From contig JBJEQG010000057.1 in assembly GCA_051881635.1 (NCBI GenBank), positions 1-64,000 of the forward strand: DNA of 64,000 nt. The letters are read 5' to 3'. A program made the translations under genes and the position numbers. The DNA comes from JBJEQG01 sp051881635 (GTDB lineage: Bacteria; Bacillota; Clostridia; Oscillospirales; Acutalibacteraceae). Positions 19,490-27,642 of the stretch are shown here, piece after piece (within the stretch, counting starts at the first letter, position 1; each line of letters starts with the position of its first letter). Below the pieces are notes generated by a model. It was not told the origin of the DNA. It ran no database searches and saw only the letters and a program-made list of their open reading frames with translations.

Positions 19490-20053
19490 ATGCTTACACA
19501 CATAGGAACAGAAACAATCACAACGAATAGGCTTATACTTCGCCGATTTGAATATACAGACGATATGGCTATGCTTAAATATTGGATTGCAGATGAAAAA
19601 ATACAATCATTATATTCCGAGCCGGTATATACAACGAAAATGGCAGTGAAAGAGCTTTTGGATAAATATATTTGTTCTTATGAAAAGAAAGATTATTATC
19701 GTTGGGCAATTATTGATAAAGTTTCAAACGAATGTATAGGACAGATTGCATTTTTCCTTGTTGACAGTAAAAATCATTTTGCTGAAATAGAATATTGTAT
19801 TGGTTCAGCATTTCAATGTAAAGGTTTGGCTACTGAGGCGACCAAAGCGGTTATATCGTATGGCTTTAATCGTATTAACCTCCATAAAATACAGATATGT
19901 ACAAAAACAATCAATAAACCGTCACAACGGGTTATTGAAAAATGTGGTTTTACTTATGAGGGTACGATGCGTGATTACTTCTATATAGAAGGACAATATG
20001 TCGGAAGATTATATTATTCTATATTAAGAAATGAGTATAAAGAAGATATATAG
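19490..20053 (+). CDS. GNAT family N-acetyltransferase, RimJ/RimL-like
   Basis: A 187-aa acetyltransferase of the ribosomal-protein-acetylating type. It starts TNRLILRRF, has the acetyl-CoA loop in motif A (CKGLATEATKAV) and the KIQICTKTINKPSQRVIEKCGF segment typical of RimJ/RimL relatives. Substrate unknown. Start ATG 19490 has a perfect GGAGGA 6 bases upstream; the longer frame from 19403 runs through the pfkA terminator hairpin and is rejected. AT-richer than its neighbours. Confidence 0.82.
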   Translation: MLTHIGTETITTNRLILRRFEYTDDMAMLKYWIADEKIQSLYSEPVYTTKMAVKELLDKYICSYEKKDYYRWAIIDKVSNECIGQIAFFLVDSKNHFAEIEYCIGSAFQCKGLATEATKAVISYGFNRINLHKIQICTKTINKPSQRVIEKCGFTYEGTMRDYFYIEGQYVGRLYYSILRNEYKEDI

Positions 20054-20090
20054 ACAAATGACTGTTTAATTAAGAAGGGACAAATAAAAT

Positions 20091-20555
20091 ATGTGCTTAA
20101 TATGCGATAGAATTGAAATGATTAAAAATGGTACAAACCCTTATTTTGTTAAAGAATTGGAAACGGGTTATGTTGTCATTGGTGATAATCAACATTTTTA
20201 CGGATATACGCTTTTCCTCTATAAGTATCATGAGAAAAAAACGGAACTTTTTCATCTTCAACCCGCTGAAAAGATGAGATTTCTCGAAGAAATGTCAATA
20301 GTTGCCGAAGCTGTTTCAAAGGCTTTCGGAGCTGAAAAGATGAACTATGAATTGCTTGGAATGGGCGATGCACATCTTCATTGGCACTTGTATCCGAGAA
20401 GGAACGGAGATATAGAAAACTATGGAAATAACGGAAAAGGACCTGTATGGTGGTATCCTATGGAGAAAATGTACAGTGACGATAACCGTCCCACTGACAG
20501 TGAATTAAACGATATGAAAAGAATACTGTTAAATGAATTGGAGAAATTATTATAA
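20091..20555 (+). CDS. HIT family hydrolase
   Basis: A 154-aa histidine-triad protein of the nucleotide hydrolase/transferase superfamily. The active-site triad is H95, H97 and H99 in DAHLHWHLYPR, and an N-terminal CxxC (CLIC) is present as in many HIT proteins. Likely substrates are adenosine-phosphoramidates or dinucleoside polyphosphates; the precise one is unknown. It lies 37 bases after the GNAT gene, perhaps in one unit. Confidence 0.82.
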   Translation: MCLICDRIEMIKNGTNPYFVKELETGYVVIGDNQHFYGYTLFLYKYHEKKTELFHLQPAEKMRFLEEMSIVAEAVSKAFGAEKMNYELLGMGDAHLHWHLYPRRNGDIENYGNNGKGPVWWYPMEKMYSDDNRPTDSELNDMKRILLNELEKLL

Positions 20556-20642
20556 TACAGTAATTTTCCGTTTCTTTTATCTTGTTGTTCGCATTTTCAA
20601 AAATACGCAAAACCTTGCAAAATAAAGGGGAGTGATATAGTC

Positions 20643-20726
20643 ATGAGTTCCGACTATCATGTCAAAAATTTTATAAGAAATTTATACGGAACGCATGACT
20701 TGTTTTTTGTGCGTCCGTTAGACTAA
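20643..20726 (+). CDS. Possible 27-residue leader ORF upstream of corA
   Basis: ATG 20643 to TAA 20726, with GGGGAG 11 bases upstream. Its second half overlaps an imperfect hairpin (CGGAACGCA ... TGCGTCCG, within 20687-20718). It ends 17 bases before the CorA start. I recognise no family; it could be a regulatory leader peptide or chance. Confidence 0.3.
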   Translation: MSSDYHVKNFIRNLYGTHDLFFVRPLD

Positions 20727-20743
20727 AAGGGCGTGTTGTAAAT

Positions 20744-21673
20744 ATGATTAACTACTATAAGACGGTTCAAACGAGAATTGAAGAAATAGAAGCGTATGAA
20801 ACAGGGTGTTGGATTAACTGTATTGCACCTGATGAAGATGAAGTGGAAGCATTGATTCGGGATTTTGATATACAGCCCGAATTTTTCAGAGCATCTTTGG
20901 ACGAGGAGGAAACACCGCATATCGACAGCGAGGACGGCACAACCCTAATCGTTATTGACATTCCAACCGTTGAAAGAGTCGGCAAAAATATCACCTACTC
21001 GACAATGCCAATCGGTATTATGATTACCGAAAAAAATGTTATTACTGTGTCTTTGCGTGAAAATCAAATTCTCAGCGAAATTTCAGAGGGCGTTGTAAAA
21101 AATGTTATGACAAGCTATAAAACACACTTTGTTTTCCATATCATGCTGAGAGTGGCAACCAAATATCTTCAATACCTCAAACAGATTGATAAAATCAGCA
21201 ACCGCATTGAGCGTGAACTTCGCCGCTCAATGAAAAACAGGGAATTGCATCAGCTTTTGGATATTGAAAAATCCCTTGTGTATTTTCAATCCTCACTCAA
21301 AGACGATGAAATCACAATGGAAAAGTTAATGAGAGGACGGCATATTAAAATTTATGAAGAAGACCAGGACTTGTTGGAAGATGTTTTGATAGAGATTAAA
21401 CAGGCGGTTGATATGGCGGGAATACATCTCAATATCTTAACCCAAACAATGGATGTTTTTGCCTCTATTATTTCCAATAACCTGAACTCCGTCATGAAGA
21501 TTCAAGCCTCTTTGACACTTTTGGTTTCCGTACCGACAGTCATTTCGGGATTGTATGGCATGAATATCAATGGCGGTTTGCCGCTTGATGACTTTTGGTG
21601 GTTTCCAATGTTGCTGTCGGTTGTTCTTATGGTCATTGCGTATATCATTCTTAAAAAGAGAGATATGTTTTAA
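20744..21673 (+). CDS. CorA-type divalent cation transporter
   Basis: A 309-aa CorA/MIT family channel for Mg2+ (or Co2+/Ni2+). It has a long cytoplasmic alpha/beta N-terminal domain with coiled stalk helices, then two C-terminal membrane helices. The signature GMN is at residues 272-274 (YGMNINGG), and the basic C-terminal KKRDMF is typical. RBS is AAAGGGCG. A strong terminator follows. It could be an Mg2+ uptake protein, but the substrate cannot be read from sequence. Confidence 0.88.
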   Translation: MINYYKTVQTRIEEIEAYETGCWINCIAPDEDEVEALIRDFDIQPEFFRASLDEEETPHIDSEDGTTLIVIDIPTVERVGKNITYSTMPIGIMITEKNVITVSLRENQILSEISEGVVKNVMTSYKTHFVFHIMLRVATKYLQYLKQIDKISNRIERELRRSMKNRELHQLLDIEKSLVYFQSSLKDDEITMEKLMRGRHIKIYEEDQDLLEDVLIEIKQAVDMAGIHLNILTQTMDVFASIISNNLNSVMKIQASLTLLVSVPTVISGLYGMNINGGLPLDDFWWFPMLLSVVLMVIAYIILKKRDMF

Positions 21674-21700
21674 TTACGGTAAAATAAACTCTGTATTTTC

Positions 21701-21731
21701 ATCGCCTTTGGATTTTCAAGGGCGATTTTTT
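21701..21731 (+). terminator. Rho-independent terminator of corA
   Basis: ATCGCCTTTG (21701-21710) pairs with CAAGGGCGAT (21717-21726) over a 6-base loop with one wobble, then TTTTTT. Confidence 0.85.
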
Positions 21732-21732
21732 G

Positions 21733-21775
21733 CTGAGAAATAACATTGTAAAATGTATGTAATATTCTTTCTCAG
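21733..21775. repeat. Inverted repeat upstream of the DUF3137-like gene
   Basis: CTGAGAAA (21733-21740) and TTTCTCAG (21768-21775) are exact inverted copies 27 bases apart, just upstream of a TATAAT at 21800-21805. It may be an operator. Confidence 0.4.
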
Positions 21776-21834
21776 AAATACATGACAATATTTTTAAGAT
21801 ATAATAAAATAAAAAATTGTCAGGAGTTTTGAAG

Positions 21835-22923
21835 TTGAAAAAAGGATATGACAGACAAATTGATTTAATGTATTCGGCGTTGGAAAGTCATTCCGATGGA
21901 ATTAAAGAATCTGATATTTGGAAAAAGCGAAGAAAAGAGATAAAAACGCCTGCCGAAGATTTTTATTATAAATCCGGAAATCCGTTTATCGGATTTTTAC
22001 AGTTTTCCATAAGAAAAAATCCCGTCAAACGGGTTAATGATGTAAATAAACTTTTAAATGACATAAAAGGGACAAATGCTCTAATTAGTAAATTAAGCAG
22101 ATATTTTTTCGGTATTGCGTTGTTTTCAATTGTTATAGGTATTATTGTAAGTTTTTTTAAATTAGACGGAATACAATGGATTTGGTATGGCGGAATAGCA
22201 ATATTGTTTATAGCTTTTACGGTTTATACTTTAAAAATGTATTATCGTTCAAAGGAAGAACATTATGATATTTTTGATTATAAAAGATATATAATGGATA
22301 AGGTGTTGTTATCGACATATTCGTTAGCAAATGAAACAGTTTATGAGCCGAACATGGGCATGCCATATAATGTAATGATGGATACAATGCTTTTTGATAA
22401 ATGCTATTTTACGCATAACGAAAATTTTTTTACGGGAATACATAACGGTACATATTTTGCAAATACAGATATTGGACTAACATACGACAGTGAAGGTGAC
22501 ACAGTTGAGGGATTTTTTTGTGGTCATATATTGAGTATTAAATATCAAAATGATTTTAACGGAACTGTAACAGTAACCGACAGAGAATATAAATTCAAGG
22601 CAAAAAAGAAAAACAAAACGCTCAGTCCCGTAATGTTAAATAATGACTTTTTTGACAGTACTTTCATTTTTCTAACCGATAATGAAAATCTCGCCAAACA
22701 AATTTTAACACCGCAGATTATGGGATTTTTAATGCATCTTAAACAAAATAGTAATGGAGCTGTGCTTGTATCTTTCAGAAACGGATATGTCCATATTTTA
22801 ATTGATAACAAACAGATGCTTTTTGAAGTTGACACGAGAAATCCTGATATAAACAAAGATACAAATACATTCAGAAATAGTGTTCAATATATTTGCGATA
22901 TTATAGATAAACTTTATATGTGA
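21835..22923 (+). CDS. DUF3137-like membrane protein of unknown function
   Basis: A 362-aa protein with two adjacent hydrophobic helices in the first 40% (around IALFSIVIGIIVSF and WIWYGGIAILFIAFTVY), flanked by cytoplasmic-type polar regions. The second half (DTMLFDKCYFTHNENFFTG ...) resembles the DUF3137 domain. Function is unknown. TTG 21835 is chosen because AGGAGT is 7 bases upstream. The gene is AT-richer than its surroundings, has its own -10-like TATAAT and terminator, and stands alone. Confidence 0.6.
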   Translation: MKKGYDRQIDLMYSALESHSDGIKESDIWKKRRKEIKTPAEDFYYKSGNPFIGFLQFSIRKNPVKRVNDVNKLLNDIKGTNALISKLSRYFFGIALFSIVIGIIVSFFKLDGIQWIWYGGIAILFIAFTVYTLKMYYRSKEEHYDIFDYKRYIMDKVLLSTYSLANETVYEPNMGMPYNVMMDTMLFDKCYFTHNENFFTGIHNGTYFANTDIGLTYDSEGDTVEGFFCGHILSIKYQNDFNGTVTVTDREYKFKAKKKNKTLSPVMLNNDFFDSTFIFLTDNENLAKQILTPQIMGFLMHLKQNSNGAVLVSFRNGYVHILIDNKQMLFEVDTRNPDINKDTNTFRNSVQYICDIIDKLYM

Positions 22924-22947
22924 CAGAAATTAAAATTTATGAAAAAA

Positions 22948-22975
22948 CCTCCGATTTTCGGGGGCTTTTATTTTT
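22948..22975 (+). terminator. Rho-independent terminator
   Basis: CCTCCG (22948-22953) pairs with CGGGGG (22959-22964, one wobble) and is followed by a T-rich tail. Confidence 0.75.
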
Positions 22976-23000
22976 CGTAATGGTAATTTAGAATATATCA

Positions 23001-23009
23001 TGTTATAAT
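23001..23009 (+). promoter_or_regulatory. Extended -10 promoter element of udp
   Basis: TGTTATAAT (23001-23009) is an extended -10 (TGn-TATAAT). No good -35 box is seen. Confidence 0.45.
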
Positions 23010-23040
23010 AAAATATAATTATATTTCGGAGATGACAGCT

Positions 23041-23820
23041 TTGAACAGGAATAAACTTTTTCATATTGCTTTAACGGAAGAACAAGGGGCAAAATATGCT
23101 CTTTTGCCGGGTGACCCTGCCCGTGTGGAGAAAATAGCAGCTTTTTTGGATAATCCCAAACCGCTGGCAAGCAACAGGGAATTTACTTCATATAGTGGTA
23201 CATTGTGCGGAGAGCGTGTTTTGGTATTGTCTACTGGTATCGGCGGGCCGTCAGCCGCTATTGCCATGGAAGAATTATGCCGTATAGGAGTAAAAACGGT
23301 TATCCGTATCGGAACTTGCGGAGCTATGCAGCCTTACATTAAAGGGGGAGATATTGTTTTGGCAACAGCGGCAGTGCGTATGGAGGGAACAAGCAAAGAA
23401 TATATGCCGATTGAAATGCCTGCCGCCGCTGATTTTTCGGTTGTATCCGCTTTGAGGGCGGCAGCACAGGAGTGCGGTTTTATATCTCATACAGGTGTTG
23501 TCCAAAGCAAGGACTCTTTTTATGGTCAGCACAGTCCCGAAAGTATGCCTGTTGGTATTGAACTGAAAGAAAAGTGGGAGGCATGGAAAAAGTGCGGTGT
23601 TTTAGCGTCCGAAATGGAAACAGCGGCGATTTTTTCGGTTGCACAGGTCAGAAAAATGAAAGCGGGCTGTGTTTTGTATGTTCTTTGGAATCAGGAACAG
23701 GGCGATACTAAAAACAATGAACAGACGGTTTTTGATACTTCAATAGCCATTCAAACAGCGGTTCATGCACTGAAAAAGTTGATTGCACAAGACAGGGGAG
23801 AAAACAGTAATGTCGGATAA
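23041..23820 (+). CDS. udp: Uridine phosphorylase-like nucleoside phosphorylase
   Basis: Cleaves nucleosides (probably uridine) with phosphate to base plus ribose-1-phosphate; 259 aa, PNP/UDP family I. The LLPGDPARVEKIA N terminus, the phosphate-binding RIGTCGA and the ribose-binding SEMETAAIF segment are clear. Start TTG 23041 is preceded by GGAG with 9-base spacing; the ATG at 23032 touches the RBS. The last 11 bases overlap miaA, implying translational coupling. Uridine rather than purine specificity is inferred from overall similarity. Confidence 0.85.
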   Translation: MNRNKLFHIALTEEQGAKYALLPGDPARVEKIAAFLDNPKPLASNREFTSYSGTLCGERVLVLSTGIGGPSAAIAMEELCRIGVKTVIRIGTCGAMQPYIKGGDIVLATAAVRMEGTSKEYMPIEMPAAADFSVVSALRAAAQECGFISHTGVVQSKDSFYGQHSPESMPVGIELKEKWEAWKKCGVLASEMETAAIFSVAQVRKMKAGCVLYVLWNQEQGDTKNNEQTVFDTSIAIQTAVHALKKLIAQDRGENSNVG

Positions 23821-24745
23821 AAAGATACCTTTGGCAGCGGTTGTCGGACCGACTGCGTCCGGAAAAACGGCTCTTGCGGTTGAATTGGCACAACGCCTTG
23901 ACGGCGAGATTGTGTCTGCGGATTCCATGCAGATTTACAGAGAGATGAATATTGCCACCGCAAAGCCGACTTTGGAAGAACAAAAAAACATTCCGCACCA
24001 CCTTTTGGATTTTTTGCCGCCTGAAAGTCTGTATAGTGTTGCAGATTATGTTGTTCAGGCAAGGAAGGTTATATCGGATATTCATGCTCGTGGAAAACTG
24101 CCGATATTATGCGGTGGCACAGGTTTGTACTATACATCGTTGGTTGATAATGTTCAATTCTTTGACGAGGAGCATGACGAGGTGTTGCGTGAACAGCTAA
24201 ACCGCCGTTACAGTGAGGAGGGCGGCGAAAGTCTTTTGGCGGAATTGCAGACTTTTGACCCTGAAACAGCGGTACGATTGCACCCGTCCGATAACAAACG
24301 CATTATACGGGCGATTGAAGTTTACCGTTTGACGGGAGAAACCATGAGTGCAAGGGCGGCAAAGTCCAAACAAGAGCCGTCCCCTTATAATTTGGCGGTT
24401 GTCGGATTGAATTATGCTGACCGTTCAGTTTTGTATGAACGGATTAACAGGCGGGTGGATATAATGCTTGCTGAGGGGCTGATTGATGAAGCAAAGGCTT
24501 TTTATGCGGGGAAGTTTGGAAAAACCGCCGCCGCCGCTATCGGTTATAAGGAATTAAAACCGTATTTGGACGGTATAATTTCTTTGGAGGAAGCAACGGA
24601 AAAGCTGAAACAGGAAACACGCCGCTATGCCAAGCGTCAGTTGACATGGTTTCGTAAAGACCAACGGATTTTTTGGATTGAAATGGATAAATGTTCCAAT
24701 CCGACAGATACAGCGGAAATATATTTGCACTCAAAATTATTTTAA
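23810..24745 (+). CDS. miaA: tRNA dimethylallyltransferase MiaA
   Basis: Adds the isopentenyl group to A37 of tRNAs reading UNN codons. 311 aa from ATG 23810, with P-loop GPTASGKT at 13-20, the catalytic DSMQ segment, LPILCGGTGLY and the C-terminal TRRYAKRQLTWFR. GGGGAG is 9 bases before the start. mutL is a more usual neighbour; here miaA overlaps udp instead. Confidence 0.95.
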   Translation: MSDKKIPLAAVVGPTASGKTALAVELAQRLDGEIVSADSMQIYREMNIATAKPTLEEQKNIPHHLLDFLPPESLYSVADYVVQARKVISDIHARGKLPILCGGTGLYYTSLVDNVQFFDEEHDEVLREQLNRRYSEEGGESLLAELQTFDPETAVRLHPSDNKRIIRAIEVYRLTGETMSARAAKSKQEPSPYNLAVVGLNYADRSVLYERINRRVDIMLAEGLIDEAKAFYAGKFGKTAAAAIGYKELKPYLDGIISLEEATEKLKQETRRYAKRQLTWFRKDQRIFWIEMDKCSNPTDTAEIYLHSKLF

Positions 24746-24786
24746 AATAAAGTATTAAAATTCTATATATATAATTTTTAAATATC

Positions 24787-24815
24787 TTGACAAAGATAAA
24801 TCAATCATTTATAAT
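24787..24815 (+). promoter_or_regulatory. Consensus sigma-A promoter of the DUF4190 gene
   Basis: Perfect TTGACA (24787-24792), 17-bp spacer, perfect TATAAT (24810-24815). Confidence 0.85.
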
Positions 24816-24854
24816 GATTTTAGAAAAGAATGTCATAAATGGAGGTTTTTTGAT

Positions 24855-25235
24855 ATGAGTTATAATTACGGCAACACTAATGGCAATAATAATTATGGCG
24901 GCAATTATAATAACGGGTTTAACAATAATAATATGGATCCGGGCTATGGTTTTGGTATTGCATCATTGGTTTGCGGTATTATCGCTGTGGTTTTGTCATT
25001 TGTCGGTGGTTCAGGTTTAATTCCGGCAATTCTCGGTGTGATTTTTTCTGTTATGTCAGGTAACAGAAGTGCAACGGTAGGCTTACCCCGAAATGGTATG
25101 GCAACGGGTGGATTGATTTGTTCCTGTATTTCACTTGCTTTGAGTTTGTTGGTTTTGCTTTCCTGTATTACCTGTTTTGGTTGTTTTGGATGTGCCACTT
25201 GTACACAAGGCTCATACGCATATTATTGGCATTGA
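24855..25235 (+). CDS. Small DUF4190-type membrane protein with Asn/Gly-rich N terminus
   Basis: A 126-aa protein. Residues 1-30 are almost only N, G and Y, as in flexible low-complexity tails. Two membrane helices follow (GIASLVCGIIAVVLSFV and a second around ISLALSLLVLLSC), separated by a short loop, as in DUF4190 proteins. The C terminus is cysteine-rich (six Cys between about 108 and 121). GGAGG precedes the ATG. It has a perfect promoter and its own terminator, so it is a strongly expressed single gene. Function unknown. Confidence 0.7.
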   Translation: MSYNYGNTNGNNNYGGNYNNGFNNNNMDPGYGFGIASLVCGIIAVVLSFVGGSGLIPAILGVIFSVMSGNRSATVGLPRNGMATGGLICSCISLALSLLVLLSCITCFGCFGCATCTQGSYAYYWH

Positions 25236-25258
25236 TAATAATAAAGACAAGATATTTT

Positions 25259-25288
25259 AAGCGGTCAAGAGTATTGACCGCTTATTTT
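25259..25288 (+). terminator. Rho-independent terminator
   Basis: AAGCGGTCAA (25259-25268) pairs with TTGACCGCTT (25274-25283) over a 5-base loop, with a T-rich tail. Confidence 0.85.
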
Positions 25289-25315
25289 ATGTAAGAAATA
25301 GGAGGACAAAAAGTT

Positions 25316-26140
25316 ATGATACCGACAATCACAGTTTTAGGTTATGAAATATCAATGTATTCGATTTTTGCCCTTGTGGGGATTATTTGTGCGGTTGTGC
25401 TTTTTGCTGTTCTGCACCGTCAGGATAAAACCTTAAATTCAGTCCAAATGGTAAATATACCGATTGTGTCGATTTTAGGAATTTTTATTGGGGCTCACCT
25501 TTTATATGGTATCACGCATATAGACCATATCTGGTGGGTGTTATGTCATTTAAATGTTGTCTTTTCAAGCTGGGAAATGTTTATTGCCTATATGGGTGAT
25601 ATTTTTGGCGGAATGGTATTTTATGGCGGTTTAATCGGCGGATTGTTGGCAGGGGGCATTTATTGTAAATGCATGAAGTTGGATTTATGGCTTTATGCGG
25701 ACGCTTATGCACCGTCAATTCCTCTGTTTCATGCCTTTGGACGCATTGGCTGTTTCATGTCGGGCTGTTGTTACGGAATAGAAAGCTCATGGGGATTTGT
25801 CTATGAAAATGCCCTGTCCGATGCAGCAAACGGTGTGGTTAGAGTTCCGATACAGTTAATTGAGGCAGGCGGTAATTTGCTGATTTGTGCGATGCTGATA
25901 TTTATAACATGCCGTCATAAATACCATAAGGGAACATTGATTTGTTTATATTTGTTTTCTTATGCCGTTTTGCGGTTTATCATGGAATTTTTCCGTGGGG
26001 ACGAAATTAGGGGGATTGTTCTTGGCTTGTCAACTTCCCAATGGATTAGTCTTTTGATATTGATTGTTGTTTCAATTTGGACCGTGCGTCTATATCGTCC
26101 GAAATACCAAACGAAAAACGGAGAAACCTCAGTTTCTTAA
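25316..26140 (+). CDS. Divergent Lgt-like membrane protein (prolipoprotein diacylglyceryl transferase family)
   Basis: A 274-aa, seven-helix membrane protein of the Lgt family (COG0682). True Lgt moves diacylglycerol from phosphatidylglycerol to the lipobox cysteine of prolipoproteins. Here the signature is HAFGRIGCFMSGCCYG: R143 is kept, but the canonical Asn and Glu of GRxGNFxNxE are C146 and C151, and the essential His of the HGG loop is Tyr (Y103 in VFYGGLIGG). A late arginine in EFFRGDE (R227) is kept. Such variants are common in gut Firmicutes and Bacteroidetes; whether they acylate lipoproteins is not known to me. RBS AGGAGG. Confidence 0.8.
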   Translation: MIPTITVLGYEISMYSIFALVGIICAVVLFAVLHRQDKTLNSVQMVNIPIVSILGIFIGAHLLYGITHIDHIWWVLCHLNVVFSSWEMFIAYMGDIFGGMVFYGGLIGGLLAGGIYCKCMKLDLWLYADAYAPSIPLFHAFGRIGCFMSGCCYGIESSWGFVYENALSDAANGVVRVPIQLIEAGGNLLICAMLIFITCRHKYHKGTLICLYLFSYAVLRFIMEFFRGDEIRGIVLGLSTSQWISLLILIVVSIWTVRLYRPKYQTKNGETSVS

Positions 26141-26152
26141 TAAATTAGCCGT

Positions 26153-26189
26153 AAAAAATCCTGTTCATATAAGAACGGGATTTTTTTTG
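26153..26189 (+). terminator. Rho-independent terminator
   Basis: ATCCTGTTC (26158-26166) pairs with GAACGGGAT (26173-26181, one wobble), extended by flanking A/T tracts and followed by eight T. Confidence 0.88.
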
Positions 26190-26242
26190 TAGGATAATAT
26201 CATAATATGGGAAAATGTGCCTAAAAATTTGGGTACAATTTG

Positions 26243-26271
26243 TTTACTTTGAAAAATTACTGTGTTATAAT
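26243..26271 (+). promoter_or_regulatory. Promoter of the HlyD-like/yggS/sepF/divIVA cluster
   Basis: TTTACT (26243-26248), 17-bp spacer, extended -10 TGTTATAAT ending at 26271. Confidence 0.65.
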
Positions 26272-26316
26272 AAATTTATGTTGGAATTTTCTATTGCTTT
26301 TGGGAGATAAAAATTT

Positions 26317-27642
26317 ATGGATAAATCTTCGATAATTAAAAAAATTCTTATGACTTTAATTACGATTTTGGTTTTGGCGTATGTGGTTTATGTTATTGTC
26401 GGAGCGAATTTTAATTCAATCAAGACAGAAGCGGCAACAAAAATGACAGCGACAAATTCCATTTCCGTTTCAGGTTATTTTATTCGTGATGAAAGTCTTA
26501 TTCAGCATAAAGGGAATGGTGTTATATCCTATACGGTAGAGGACTGTTCAAAGGTTGCGGGAAAAGAAACGGTTGCAGAAATCTATCATTCTTCGGAAGA
26601 TGCCGCCGCCCAAGAAGAAATAGACCGCCTGAAAGAACGCATTGCGACTTTGGAAACCTTAGAAAAGTCTGCCGACATGATTTCCCTTTCGCCGGAGGAT
26701 TTGGACGAAAGTGTTTATTCGTCCCTTTTTAAAATGAAGGAACAACTCGGTGACGGTAATATTCTTGATGTTGATGATACTGTGGAGAATATTATTTATT
26801 CAATCAATGAACGCCGTTTAGTTATTGGAAAAACGGAAAGTTTTTCGTCCTCAATTGCGGAACTGAAAAAACAGGTTGAGGAGTTAGAGGCTTCTTATAA
26901 AAAGGCACAGACAGAAATTATTTCGGAAAAAGCCGGTTATTTTGTCAGCTTTGCCGATGGATTTGAAAATGTTGTCACCTCAGATGATATAGAAAACATT
27001 TATCCATCTCAGCTTGAAGAACTGATGAACAGTACACCAAAGACGGTTTCCAAGCAGACAATCGGCAAAACGATTGATAATATTTTTTGGTATATTGCCT
27101 GTCCCGTAACCTATGAACAGGCATTGGTATTAAAAAATTTGGACCGTATCACTGTTAGTTTACCGTTTGCGTTGGCTGATGAAATCCCCGTAACGGTTGT
27201 ATCCGTAAATCAGGAAACCAAAACATCAGGTGGCGTGGTTATTCTTCGAGGGGAATATATGAACGAAGAATTGGCATCTGCCCGCAAAGAAACCGTTGTT
27301 ATCAATATCGAAAATTATACGGGTATTTATGTCAATCGAAAAGCAGTCCATGAACAGGAACTGACTAAGACCGTTACGGACGAAAACGGCAAAGAAACAC
27401 AGGTGACAGAGAGTGTTATGGGTGTTTATGTTTTGTCGGGAAATGAATTGGAGTTTAAGCAGATTGCCGTTCTTTATTCCAATAAGGATTATTTGATTTG
27501 TTCCGAAGACCCGAAAAAAGACGAAAGTGACGGCGTCAGTATGGAAATCGGTATTTTCTCTTATGATGAACCGATATTGAAATTATATGATAATATAGTT
27601 GTGGAGGGAGCGAATCTTTATGACGGAAAACTTGTCACTTGA
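26317..27642 (+). CDS. HlyD-like membrane-anchored protein of the division cluster
   Basis: A 441-aa protein with one N-terminal membrane helix (about residues 11-31). A lipoyl-like beta segment (ISVSGYFIRDE) and two coiled-coil stretches (EEIDRLKERIATLE and ELKKQVEELEASYKKAQ) lead to a second beta-rich half. This is the layout of HlyD/membrane-fusion adaptors, but no transporter gene is adjacent. It is first in a cluster with yggS, sepF and divIVA and overlaps yggS by 23 bases, so a role in envelope or division is a reasonable inference, not shown. Confidence 0.7.
   Translation: MDKSSIIKKILMTLITILVLAYVVYVIVGANFNSIKTEAATKMTATNSISVSGYFIRDESLIQHKGNGVISYTVEDCSKVAGKETVAEIYHSSEDAAAQEEIDRLKERIATLETLEKSADMISLSPEDLDESVYSSLFKMKEQLGDGNILDVDDTVENIIYSINERRLVIGKTESFSSSIAELKKQVEELEASYKKAQTEIISEKAGYFVSFADGFENVVTSDDIENIYPSQLEELMNSTPKTVSKQTIGKTIDNIFWYIACPVTYEQALVLKNLDRITVSLPFALADEIPVTVVSVNQETKTSGGVVILRGEYMNEELASARKETVVINIENYTGIYVNRKAVHEQELTKTVTDENGKETQVTESVMGVYVLSGNELEFKQIAVLYSNKDYLICSEDPKKDESDGVSMEIGIFSYDEPILKLYDNIVVEGANLYDGKLVT

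Noticed and set aside
20556..20743. M-box (Mg2+) riboswitch before corA
   Set aside because: The interval is short, and I find none of the conserved M-box loops or a leader terminator.
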